Part shown: in pieces, positions 43,226-51,600 of the stretch
Layout: every line of letters starts with the position of its first letter
How positions within the stretch are numbered: the stretch's first letter is position 1
NCBI RefSeq assembly: GCF_943192905.1
Contig: NZ_CALPCC010000016.1
Coordinates: 1-57,780, forward strand
Reading direction: 5' to 3'
DNA length: 57,780 nucleotides
Origin: Adlercreutzia murintestinalis
GTDB lineage: Bacteria; Actinomycetota; Coriobacteriia; Coriobacteriales; Eggerthellaceae
Made by a program: the position numbers and the translations under genes
Notes under the pieces: generated by a model
What the model saw: the letters and a program-made list of their open reading frames with translations, nothing else
The model's database searches: none
Told to the model about the DNA's origin: nothing

Positions 43226-44338
43226 TCAAAATGTTTCACGTGAAACATTTTTCAATTGACCACAGGCGCCGGCAATGTCGGCGCCTTTTGAATGACGAAG
43301 CGTTGTTGAGATATTATTCGCGTTCAATCGTTGAAGCCATACTTTTATTCGGTCCATCGAAGAGCCTTGAAGCGCAGCACCTGTTTCATTAAAAGGAATC
43401 AGATTGATATGACATAAGAGCCCCTTACAGTATTCAATAAGAGCCAGGAGGTCTTCTTCAGTATCGTTAATATCTTGCAGGAGTAAGTATTCAAAAGTTA
43501 TACGTCTGCGAGTCTTGGAGATATATTCCTCGATCACTGATCTCAATTGATCGAGGGGCTGTGAAGCGAGCGCTGGCATAATATAGTTACGCTTTACTTG
43601 GACAGCAGAATGTAAAGAAACAGCGAGCGTAAACTGCTCAGGCTCTTGAGTGAATTGCTGGATCCCTTGCAGAATTCCGCACGTGGAAACCGTGATATGT
43701 CGCGCGCCAATTTGAAAGCCCTTGTCCGTATTAAATCGCCGCAGGGCCATCATCAGATTCTCATAGTTCAGGAATGGCTCACCTTGTCCCATCGCGACAA
43801 GATTGCTCACTCGTTGGCCAAAATCCTGTTGAACAGTGACTACCTGATCGACTATTTCTTGCGCGCTAAGATTTCGAGATAAACCCTCTTGCCCGGTTGC
43901 GCAGAAGACGCAGCCCATCCCACATCCAACCTGAGTAGAAAAACAAACCGTTAAACGCTGCATGTCATTTGAAGGAGTAGACGGCATAAAATCGTCTAAG
44001 AATGTTTCACGTGAAACATTCGGAACTGATTTATCCGCTGGAGGTGGAGAAGGAATCCCTACAGATTCAACAAGTTCGTTATCAGAGAGCTCTAAGAGGT
44101 ACTTGCGCGTTCCATCAGAAGAAGTTTGCTTCTCTTTTAAAGTAGTCCTTGAGAGGGGAAAGGCTATTGAGAGTTGCTGTCGAAGCGCCTTAGGTAGATT
44201 AGTCATCTGATCATACGAAATGGCGTTATGAGTATGAAGCCACTCAAAAAGCTGCTGGGCCCGGAATCGAGGTAGTCCCAATTCACCAAAAAGCGACTGT
44301 AGCTCGTCGATACTGTATGAATAGATATCCTTGTTCAT
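43226..44338 (-). CDS. rlmN: 23S rRNA/tRNA adenine-C2 methyltransferase RlmN
   Basis: The 370-aa radical-SAM enzyme has the cluster motif CGMGCVFC, the catalytic Cys regions (the second lies in GADIAGACGQL near the C-terminus) and 'AMGQGEPFLNYENL'. It methylates A2503 of 23S rRNA and A37 of some tRNAs. Compared with the usual sequence, about 25 residues are inserted before RLTVCFSTQVGC; they contain NVSRETF, which is an exact parS site. The last residues, NVSRETF then stop, are a second parS. The start 44338 (ATG) has GGTATG only, a weak site. It converges on parB, with a 20-base gap. Confidence 0.95.
   Translation of the reverse strand: MNKDIYSYSIDELQSLFGELGLPRFRAQQLFEWLHTHNAISYDQMTNLPKALRQQLSIAFPLSRTTLKEKQTSSDGTRKYLLELSDNELVESVGIPSPPPADKSVPNVSRETFLDDFMPSTPSNDMQRLTVCFSTQVGCGMGCVFCATGQEGLSRNLSAQEIVDQVVTVQQDFGQRVSNLVAMGQGEPFLNYENLMMALRRFNTDKGFQIGARHITVSTCGILQGIQQFTQEPEQFTLAVSLHSAVQVKRNYIMPALASQPLDQLRSVIEEYISKTRRRITFEYLLLQDINDTEEDLLALIEYCKGLLCHINLIPFNETGAALQGSSMDRIKVWLQRLNANNISTTLRHSKGADIAGACGQLKNVSRETF
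43232..43247. promoter_or_regulatory. parS site (exact), last codons of rlmN
   Basis: TGTTTCACGTGAAACA encodes the C-terminal NVSRETF of RlmN and lies just after the parB stop. Confidence 0.9.
43264..43286 (+). terminator. Possible terminator of parAB inside the 3' end of rlmN
   Basis: AGGCGCCG and CGGCGCCT form an 8-bp stem followed by TTTTG on the plus strand, 58 bases after parB. The palindrome is also rlmN coding sequence, so the coincidence is possible. Confidence 0.5.
44003..44018. promoter_or_regulatory. parS site (exact), inside rlmN
   Basis: TGTTTCACGTGAAACA encodes NVSRETF within an RlmN insertion absent from typical homologues. Confidence 0.9.
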
Positions 44339-44375
44339 ACCGCGATTATAGTTTGCCTAGAAACGCTTGGCAAAA

Positions 44376-44391
44376 TGTTTCACGTGAAACA
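44376..44391. promoter_or_regulatory. parS site (exact), rlmN-ddl gap
   Basis: TGTTTCACGTGAAACA lies 38 bases upstream of rlmN. The remainder of the 368-base gap to ddl (44392-44706) shows no gene I can support. Confidence 0.9.
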
Positions 44392-44706
44392 TTTGACCCC
44401 TATTCAGAAGACAATCGCCTCACAGCAGCTTCCGAAGCCTTCTCAAATACTATAAACCGACAGCGGAGCACACCTCTAAGGGTGTCGAAGATGTGGTTTG
44501 CATAGTGCAGCACGAACAATATAGCGCATCAAGAGCAAATACGGATAGGCGGGTCATAACTCCACGAGAAGGGGAGGTGGGAAAGAGAGATCGCTGTACG
44601 AGAAGTGATAGATACTGAATACTAATCAACTCAAGATATAGAAACGAAGAGATGCTATACTGCGCAACAATGCAGCTGCCAATAATTGTCCTAGAAAGTA
44701 GAACAA

Positions 44707-45699
44707 ATGTTTGATATAATGGAGTTAACAAAGCAAAAGGTCGCGCTTCTTTCGGGAGGAACAAGCAGCGAAAGAGAAATCTCTCTCGCTTCGGGCGCAG
44801 GTGCGGAAGCGGCTCTGAAAGAAGCGGGCTTTTCTGTTGAAAGGCTTGATCCGGCGGTCGCTTCTGATTTGAAGAGGCTGATAGATGGTGAGTTTGACGT
44901 CGCATTCCTTTGCACTCACGGTCGGGGTGGGGAAGATGGGTCGTTACAGGGGTTTCTTGAAACGATCGACGTGCCTTATACCGGGTCAGGAGTGTTTGGC
45001 AGTGCGGTGAGCATGGACAAAACGAAAGCGAAAATTCTGTATGAAACCGCAGGCATTCTCACTCCCTCGTCGGTCATAGTGAGGAAGAACGAGTGGAATG
45101 CTGAAACGGATGGTACAGGGTCCCACGCTATCATTGAGCATATTCTTGAGAAGCTCGGCCACAAATGCGCCATCAAGGCCGCATCAGAAGGAAGTTCGGT
45201 AGGCATTTATATCGAAGAAGGTAAAGATGCCATCGAGCAAGCCATACAGGCCGCCTTTGAATACGATGACAATGTGCTGATTGAGCAATACATCGCTGGC
45301 ATCGAGTTGACTGTTGTAGTGCTGGGAGAGGGGCAATTTCGGGCGCTGCCCATCATTGAGATCGTTCCCAAGAACGCATCGTATGACTTTGAAAGCAAGT
45401 ATGCTCCTGGCGGGTCAGAGCATATTTGCCCCGCACGGATTGATGATGTTGTTGCACAACGCATTCAAGCATGGGCTATCAAGGCTCACGAAGTGCTGGA
45501 ATGCAGCGGTGTGTCCCGCACGGACTTCATTCTCGACCCACAAGGGAATGCGTGGGCGCTTGAGACGAATACCTTGCCAGGCATGACGGAAACGTCGCTT
45601 CTGCCTGACGCTGCCCGCGCAGCTGGGGAAACCTTTCCAGAAGTGTGCACAGGACTCGTTGTTGATGCGCTCAAGAAGGCGGGTATTACAGCATTGTAG
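44707..45699 (+). CDS. ddl: D-alanine--D-alanine ligase
   Basis: The 330-aa ATP-grasp enzyme makes D-Ala-D-Ala for peptidoglycan. It has the N-terminal 'KVALLSGGTSSEREISLASG', 'FLCTHGRGGEDGSLQGFLE', 'YTGSGVFGSAVSMDKTKAK', the lid 'KAASEGSSVGI' and the metal site 'WALETNTLPGMTETSLLP'. All are intact. ATG 44707 or an ATG 12 bases later may be the start; neither has a strong ribosome site, and TATAAT overlaps the first codons (44715-44720). The length is normal. Confidence 0.95.
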   Translation: MFDIMELTKQKVALLSGGTSSEREISLASGAGAEAALKEAGFSVERLDPAVASDLKRLIDGEFDVAFLCTHGRGGEDGSLQGFLETIDVPYTGSGVFGSAVSMDKTKAKILYETAGILTPSSVIVRKNEWNAETDGTGSHAIIEHILEKLGHKCAIKAASEGSSVGIYIEEGKDAIEQAIQAAFEYDDNVLIEQYIAGIELTVVVLGEGQFRALPIIEIVPKNASYDFESKYAPGGSEHICPARIDDVVAQRIQAWAIKAHEVLECSGVSRTDFILDPQGNAWALETNTLPGMTETSLLPDAARAAGETFPEVCTGLVVDALKKAGITAL

Positions 45700-45765
45700 G
45701 CGCAGAAAACGGCCTGCGTGCACTATGCGCGCTGTGCGTTCAAGCGCTCCACACTGGGAATCCCA

Positions 45766-46401
45766 TCAGAAGAAACAGGACTTCAAACCGAAGATGATAG
45801 CGGCTACCAAAACCAGCAGGAAGATCCAACTCACGATATAGCAACCTTTATTACCTGCCCGCCCTTGGCTGATCAGCTTATCGTTTAAGGTGCGGCGGCT
45901 CTTGATAATGGCCGTCCCTTTCGCCTTCTCCGGCAGAGGAAGCGTTTGTTCAGGAAACCACGTGCCATCACTTGCAATGATTCGGGTGATGGCATCTGGG
46001 CCAAGGTCAACTGGTGTACGCTGCCCGCGCCCCATACGGTCGGCCACGTTGTGCACGAAAGCGGAGAAACAGTCCTCATAGGCGGGGCTATAGCAAATGA
46101 GGGCGACTTCTCCCCAATAGTATCCGTCGTCCGGGCTATCCGTGAAAGCAAGAAAAGACAGCACCGCGCAAAGCTGCATGCCTTTTGCCTTCTCAAGGCT
46201 CATCTGTCGCGACATCGCAGCGTCAAGATATCCAACACACTCTCCAAGCGGATTGATGAGCCAAGCGCGGTGTTCGTCACCAGTCATCTCGCAATCAATG
46301 GTCATGCAGTCGCCGATCATACTGTCGGCGCTCAGAAGCTTCGCGGCTTCTTTCTTCGACACCGTTTTGAAGTCGGCATATTGGCCGTAATAGAGGTCCA
46401 C
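45766..46401 (-). CDS. Hypothetical tail-anchored protein, 211 aa
   Basis: The protein has a soluble N-terminal 180 residues and one hydrophobic C-terminal helix (residues ~188-208, VSWIFLLVLVAAIIFGLKSC), so it should be anchored by its tail. The soluble part includes 'YYWGEVALICYSPAYEDCFSAFVHNVADRMGRGQR', with acidic patches, and matches no family I recognise. AAGGAG directly touches an ATG at 46407, so the GTG at 46401, six bases on, is the better-spaced start. It converges on ddl. A parS site lies 41 bases upstream. Confidence 0.75.
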   Translation of the reverse strand: MDLYYGQYADFKTVSKKEAAKLLSADSMIGDCMTIDCEMTGDEHRAWLINPLGECVGYLDAAMSRQMSLEKAKGMQLCAVLSFLAFTDSPDDGYYWGEVALICYSPAYEDCFSAFVHNVADRMGRGQRTPVDLGPDAITRIIASDGTWFPEQTLPLPEKAKGTAIIKSRRTLNDKLISQGRAGNKGCYIVSWIFLLVLVAAIIFGLKSCFF

Positions 46402-46442
46402 CAACATCTCCTTGCTGAGCCTTACATAACATGTGCTGCGTG

Positions 46443-46458
46443 TGTTTCACGTGAAACA
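46443..46458. promoter_or_regulatory. parS site (exact), rightmost
   Basis: TGTTTCACGTGAAACA lies upstream of the tail-anchored protein gene and is the last copy in the window. Confidence 0.9.
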
Positions 46459-46635
46459 TACACGGAAAACGCGAGCGCAGAAAACTATCATACGGACTAA
46501 CACGCAGAAAGCAATCACAGGAACTGCCGCAGAGAATAAAAAAGCGCCATTATTACGGAAAGCAAAAGAGGTACCCCCTACAATAAGAGCCACTGGAACA
46601 GGAACTGCAATAAGACCTTGCGCGGCATGCTGCAT
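46447..46635 (-). CDS. Possible small membrane protein, 62 aa
   Basis: A minus-strand frame encodes two hydrophobic segments (residues ~8-25 and ~32-55) and a short basic end. It stops inside the parS site at 46443-46458. No clear ribosome site precedes ATG 46635. It would be the first gene of a pair with the tail-anchored protein. I do not recognise it, and the frame could be chance. It is the only coding candidate in the 46402-46723 gap. Confidence 0.3.
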   Translation of the reverse strand: MQHAAQGLIAVPVPVALIVGGTSFAFRNNGAFLFSAAVPVIAFCVLVRMIVFCARVFRVCFT

Positions 46636-46723
46636 AGTAGAAGGGCGATGGCTGCCGGGAGGGTGGTAACTGGCAGAAAAGCTGATAGGCTAGAGAGAAA
46701 CAGAGGGCTGATAGGGAAGGCCG

Positions 46724-49700
46724 ATGACTGACGATATAAGGAAATACACCACCGAGGGCACCCCGGAGCGGATACTTGAACGCTACCGCAGTTTGCCTGC
46801 ACGGGCAGCGCAGACTGACTTCGGCGATTTCGACCGCAATATCGTCGTGCTGGACACTGAGACAACGGGCATCTCGGTGCGCAAAGACGAGCTCACCCAG
46901 ATAGCTGCGGCGCGGCTCGAGCAAGGGCGCATTATTGATTGGTTTGTCACCTTCGTGAACCCCGGGCGCCCGATCCCTGACGATGTGGCCCATCTGACGA
47001 ACATCCACGACGAGGACGTTGCTGATGCTCCCGACCCGACCACGGCGCTTGAGCAGCTGGTCGCATTCGTGGGGGATGCGAAGATCGTCGCGCACAATGC
47101 AGCGTTCGACCGTAATTTCACCACGAAGCACCCCGCGGGGTACCCTCTTCTGGAAAACCTCTGGATCGACTCGCTCGAGCTTGCGCGCATCGCACTTCCG
47201 CGCATGCGCTCGCATCGGCTGATCGACTTGGTACGCGCCTTTGATGCGCCGCTTTCGACCCACCGCGCCGACGAGGACGTTTCAGCAACCTGCGCGCTGT
47301 ATCGGCTGCTCCTTGCAGGTGTTGACGCGATGCCTGCGCCGCTGGTTCGCGAAATAGCACGCCTTGCGCCGCCTTCGGAGTGGTCAACAGGGGCCATATT
47401 CCGTTCGTTTTCAGACGAAGACAAGACGGAAGCCCAAAATGCAACCAATCACAGAGCCAGCGCACAAGAACACGACGAGCAAGAAACGAGCGTACAAGGA
47501 CACGGCGCACAACTAGAAAGCGCACAAGATTACGACGCACACGACCATGACAAACAAAAAGACCGCACGCAGGAAAATGGTGCACGAGAGAACGGTAGAC
47601 AGGAAAAGGACGCACAAGAGAGCGACAAACACAGCGAGGACAAACACGAACGCAGCAAGCACGAACATGGTGCACAAGAAAACACCGGGATCAAAGAGGA
47701 TACTCAAAACGAGGGCGGGTGGGAAGCACCCCCGACGCAGCCTTTCAATTTGAAAATGGAACGTGCTCAGGTAGCCAAAACGGTGGGTAAGCCGAAACGC
47801 GACGCGGCGAAGATGATATCTGCCGAACTGGCTGCGCGCTCTGGTCTGCGCGTAAGCGAACAGCGCACAATGGCCACCGCGATCGCATCGACGCCATACG
47901 ATGACGATACCTGGATAGAAGAAGACGATTTCGGCAGCGTGATCGGCGCAGGCACCGCAGTGGCTTACGAAAAGGAACAACAGAACGGCCAACATGACGA
48001 AGAAACGCCGCGCTCTGTGCGTGAAAAAGATGCTCCCGCTCAGGCCGACGCCGTGGTGCAGGGCATGTGCTCCGCCGCCGACCCGTCCAGCGCATCTCTC
48101 TGCGACCAGTCTGCCGACGGGTATGCGATCCTAGAATTCCCCACCAAAGAAGAGATAGAAGCGGCGTTCCAGGCAGACGGCCTGATCGGCGCCCTCTATG
48201 AGGACTATCAGCAACGAGACGAGCAAGCGCGCATGGCGCTGGCCGTGCGCGACGCTTTTGCTTCGTCAGACAACCTCGTGGTCGAGGCGGGCACGGGCGT
48301 GGGGAAATCCATGGCGTATCTGGTGCCGGCTGCGCTCACCGCGGTGCGCAACGATATCAACGTGGGCATCGCCACGAAAACGAACGCGCTGCTCGATCAG
48401 CTGATCTATCACGAATTGCCCGCACTCGCGTGCGCTCTTGAGCACACGAGCGGCCGCACGCTCACCTACGCGTCGCTCAAAGGGTTCACTCATTACCCGT
48501 GTTTGCGAAAAATCCAGCGCCTCATCCGCGACGGCGCCCGCATGGTCACCGTGCAAGGCGAAGAGCAAACCCAGGCGCCCGCTCTTGCCGCGCTGCTGTC
48601 ATTCGTCCAACAAACCGACTACGACGATATGGACAGCCTCAAAATAGACTATCGCCTGGTGCCGCGGCGCGCCGTGACCAGCACCAGCCACGAATGCATG
48701 CGCCGCAAATGCCCCTTCTTCGGCGCATCGTGCTTCGTTCATGGCCAACGCCGCCGCGCCGAGGCCGCTGACGTGGTAGTGACCAACCACAGTCTGCTCT
48801 TTTGCGACATAGCGGCGGACAACGGCCTGTTGCCGCCCATTCGCTACTGGGTGCTGGACGAGGCTCACAGCGCCGAAGCAGAAGCACGCCGGGCGCTTTC
48901 GCTCGAACTCTCGCTCGACGCCATGAACCAGCTTGCCGAGCGGGTCACTTCAGATGGCACGCGCAACATCTTCGTGCGCGCCGAGCGCAATGTGACCGGT
49001 CCCGCAGCCACCGACGAGAACGGTGACCCACTATCCGCCACCGCCGAGGCTGATTTCGGCACCTTGTTCTTCGGGCTCTGCGCCCGTGCGAAGGCTGCTG
49101 GCGTCGCATTCAGCGAAGCGGAAGGGGAGTTCGCCAGCCACGTTCCCGACCTGCTCTTCTTCGACACGCAAAAGAAGAGCAGCTACGAATTCACCGACCT
49201 GTGGATCAACGACGAGATGCGCCGCTCGACCATATTTGGCGCACTAGCCGACCATGCTCGCACCCTCATTGCAGCAAGCGAAAAGCTGGTGAACGTGTGC
49301 CAAGAGTTGGTGGGATATCTGGAAGGCGCGCAGGGCGCGGGCACCATCCAGCGCGAAATCGCCACCATGGCCTTCGAGCTCAAAGACATCATCACGGCGG
49401 CCGACACCATCTTCGTGCAAGCGCCGCCCACCTACGTGTATTCGGCAACGCTGCCCCGTAAAGCCGACCGTGGCGGCGCCAGGATCTGCGCGCAGTTGTA
49501 CAACGTGGGCGCGCGCCTGGACGAAACGCTCTACACGAACACGCATTCCGTGGTGTTCGCTTCGGCCACGCTGACCGTGGCGGGCAGCTTCAAGCCCTTC
49601 GAGGAAGCCATGGGTTTGAACGCCTCGCCGCAGTCCCACGCGACAACGCTGGAATTGGGCTCGCCCTTCGACTTCGACGCAAATATGACCATCTATGTGC

Positions 49701-50341
49701 CCAACGACCTACCCGAGCCGAACACCACCGGCTATCTTGAAGCGATTCAGCAGCTGCTGCGCGAGACGCATCTGGCGCAAGGCGGCAGCATGCTGACCCT
49801 GTTCACCAACCGCAAGGAAATGGACGCCTGTTTCGCCGAAGTGGCACCCGCGCTCAAAGCGGCCGACCTGCGCGTGGTCTGTCAGCGCTGGGGCGTGTCG
49901 GTGAAAGGGCTGCGCGATGACTTCCTGGCCGACCGCGCGCTCTCGCTGTTCGCCTTGAAAAGCTTCTGGGAAGGGTTCGACGCGCCGGGCAGCACGCTGC
50001 GCGGCGTGGTGCTGCCGAAGCTGCCCTTCGCCAAACCGAGCGACCCGCTCTCGTGCGAACGCGCCGCTCGCGATGATGCCGCCTGGCGCAAATGGGTGCT
50101 GCCGCAAAGCGTGGTAGAGGTGAAACAGGCTGTGGGGCGCCTGTTGCGCAAGGCCGACGACTGCGGCATCGTGGTGCTGGCCGACAGTCGCCTGTTGTCG
50201 AAAAGCTATGGCCGCACGTTCTTGCGCTCGCTACCAAGTCGCGACGTGCGCATCGTGTCCACGCAGCAGATGATCGACGAGATAGCGAAGGCCAGCGCTC
50301 CCTCTGACGCGAAGAGTCAAGAAGATGCTGGGCAGGCATAA
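46724..50341 (+). CDS. DinG-family exonuclease-helicase
   Basis: The 1205-aa protein joins an N-terminal DEDDh exonuclease (DTETTG at 44-49, AHNAAFDRNF, HRADEDV) to a DinG/XPD-type superfamily 2 helicase. The helicase has Walker A AGTGVGKS (near 522-529), four Fe-S cysteines (593, 658, 663, 670), the DEAH box near 710 and a final helicase motif 'QAVGRLLRKADDCG'. This layout matches the Gram-positive DinG, whose nuclease is active and helicase activity varies. Residues ~239-325 between the halves are a Gln/Glu/Asp/His/Lys-rich array of diverged ~10-residue units. The total is about 250 residues longer than usual. ATG 46724 follows GGGAAGGCC. Confidence 0.94.
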   Translation: MTDDIRKYTTEGTPERILERYRSLPARAAQTDFGDFDRNIVVLDTETTGISVRKDELTQIAAARLEQGRIIDWFVTFVNPGRPIPDDVAHLTNIHDEDVADAPDPTTALEQLVAFVGDAKIVAHNAAFDRNFTTKHPAGYPLLENLWIDSLELARIALPRMRSHRLIDLVRAFDAPLSTHRADEDVSATCALYRLLLAGVDAMPAPLVREIARLAPPSEWSTGAIFRSFSDEDKTEAQNATNHRASAQEHDEQETSVQGHGAQLESAQDYDAHDHDKQKDRTQENGARENGRQEKDAQESDKHSEDKHERSKHEHGAQENTGIKEDTQNEGGWEAPPTQPFNLKMERAQVAKTVGKPKRDAAKMISAELAARSGLRVSEQRTMATAIASTPYDDDTWIEEDDFGSVIGAGTAVAYEKEQQNGQHDEETPRSVREKDAPAQADAVVQGMCSAADPSSASLCDQSADGYAILEFPTKEEIEAAFQADGLIGALYEDYQQRDEQARMALAVRDAFASSDNLVVEAGTGVGKSMAYLVPAALTAVRNDINVGIATKTNALLDQLIYHELPALACALEHTSGRTLTYASLKGFTHYPCLRKIQRLIRDGARMVTVQGEEQTQAPALAALLSFVQQTDYDDMDSLKIDYRLVPRRAVTSTSHECMRRKCPFFGASCFVHGQRRRAEAADVVVTNHSLLFCDIAADNGLLPPIRYWVLDEAHSAEAEARRALSLELSLDAMNQLAERVTSDGTRNIFVRAERNVTGPAATDENGDPLSATAEADFGTLFFGLCARAKAAGVAFSEAEGEFASHVPDLLFFDTQKKSSYEFTDLWINDEMRRSTIFGALADHARTLIAASEKLVNVCQELVGYLEGAQGAGTIQREIATMAFELKDIITAADTIFVQAPPTYVYSATLPRKADRGGARICAQLYNVGARLDETLYTNTHSVVFASATLTVAGSFKPFEEAMGLNASPQSHATTLELGSPFDFDANMTIYVPNDLPEPNTTGYLEAIQQLLRETHLAQGGSMLTLFTNRKEMDACFAEVAPALKAADLRVVCQRWGVSVKGLRDDFLADRALSLFALKSFWEGFDAPGSTLRGVVLPKLPFAKPSDPLSCERAARDDAAWRKWVLPQSVVEVKQAVGRLLRKADDCGIVVLADSRLLSKSYGRTFLRSLPSRDVRIVSTQQMIDEIAKASAPSDAKSQEDAGQA
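47440..47700. repeat. Degenerate ~30-bp repeats in the DinG linker
   Basis: Units such as GCGCACAAGAACACGACGAG recur about every 30 bases with many changes, encoding pieces like AQEHDEQE, VQGHGAQ, AQDYDAH and AQESDKH. The unit length matches the tadA array. Confidence 0.6.
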
Positions 50342-51515
50342 GCATCCTGACCCGGGCGATCCGGGCCATATCGTTCCCTATACCAAGGGTACCTCAAACG
50401 AAATATCGTTCAGCGTGCTGCACAACATGCGCAACGCCGCTGCCGAAGAGGGCACTACCAGCCGCCCTGCCTGGGAGTTTCCCCACGAAGAAGTGCGCCA
50501 ACGCCGCCGTGCGCGCCGCCGCGGCAAGCGCCTCATGGTGGCAGGCATGGTGGTAGCAGTGCTCGGTGTGGTGGCACTGGGGGCCACGGCGGTGGTCATC
50601 AACGTGCAGAACCAGATGGATCACGTGGCGCGCATGAAGGGTGTTTTGCAGGGGGTCGTTGACCAAAGCTCCGCGCTCCAGCCCTACAATGACATGCTCA
50701 CCGCCGCGCTGGCGCAGCCGCCCGCAACGATGTCCTTCGCTGATATGAAAGCGGTTTCCGAGAAGATATCCCCGACCCTTCCGAACATCGCTGATGACCT
50801 GCGCCAGCTCAAGAGCCAGCTGGAAGAGGTGCAGCAGCATCTCCAGGTGCCCGCCGACCGCGAAGCTGCCAACCAGGGCATCACCGTGATAAACGCCCAG
50901 TTGAATCTGATGGATATGGGCGAGGCTGCCATATCATGGGCGCTCCCGGCGCATGAAGCGTACGAGCAGGCAACCGAAGCGATGGAGCATATTCTGCGGG
51001 CGAACACGCTTGCCGAAGAGGCCACCGCTCAGATAGCAACGCTGAACGCCGACAACGCCCGCGCGTCACAGACAAAATCGGAAGAGGCGCAAAAGGAACT
51101 GACCACCGCGCGCGACGAGCTCCAAGCGGTGCAAACGTGCATGCAGCAGTTGGAGGCCCGCGCAGCCGATCCCAGCGAGGCCGACACTGCGACCTTCGAG
51201 GCTGCAGATGCGGCAATGCGAACCTACCTGGAATATGCGCAGCTGCGCCTTGACGCGCAGGCCGCCGCAGTGCAATCCATGCAGGCTTATCTTGACCGCG
51301 ACCGCACTACGCTCCAACAGTCCAACGATCGCTATAACCAGTTGGAACAGCAAGCGGCAGATATCATCAGCAATGCGGCCGCTACGCCTACCTTGCCTAC
51401 CGAAGCGCTGGCAAGCGTGTTCACCACCGTAAGCACCTCCGAAGCCGACCAATGGTCCGCCGAATCCGCGCGCATGGCCCAAGCGCTCGCTGCTGTGCGC
51501 GCCTACCTGTCCTAA
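50325..51515 (+). CDS. Single-pass membrane protein with long coiled coil
   Basis: The 396-aa product has an N-terminal cytoplasmic part with a very basic RRRARRRGKR (61-70), one membrane helix (71-94), and an outer part of about 300 residues that is helical and Gln/Ala/Glu-rich with heptad-like spacing, so a long coiled coil is expected. I do not recognise a family. Its start overlaps the DinG stop by 17 bases, and the M28-like gene follows after 85 bases, suggesting a three-gene unit. Functional link to DinG is not evident. Confidence 0.82.
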   Translation: MLGRHKHPDPGDPGHIVPYTKGTSNEISFSVLHNMRNAAAEEGTTSRPAWEFPHEEVRQRRRARRRGKRLMVAGMVVAVLGVVALGATAVVINVQNQMDHVARMKGVLQGVVDQSSALQPYNDMLTAALAQPPATMSFADMKAVSEKISPTLPNIADDLRQLKSQLEEVQQHLQVPADREAANQGITVINAQLNLMDMGEAAISWALPAHEAYEQATEAMEHILRANTLAEEATAQIATLNADNARASQTKSEEAQKELTTARDELQAVQTCMQQLEARAADPSEADTATFEAADAAMRTYLEYAQLRLDAQAAAVQSMQAYLDRDRTTLQQSNDRYNQLEQQAADIISNAAATPTLPTEALASVFTTVSTSEADQWSAESARMAQALAAVRAYLS

Positions 51516-51600
51516 CGTGGGCAATCGCATCTCTTTGGCGTATACTTCATTATAACTATGCCCAGCTTGGGGCAGCGCGAACCAACGAAAGGCGCTATCA

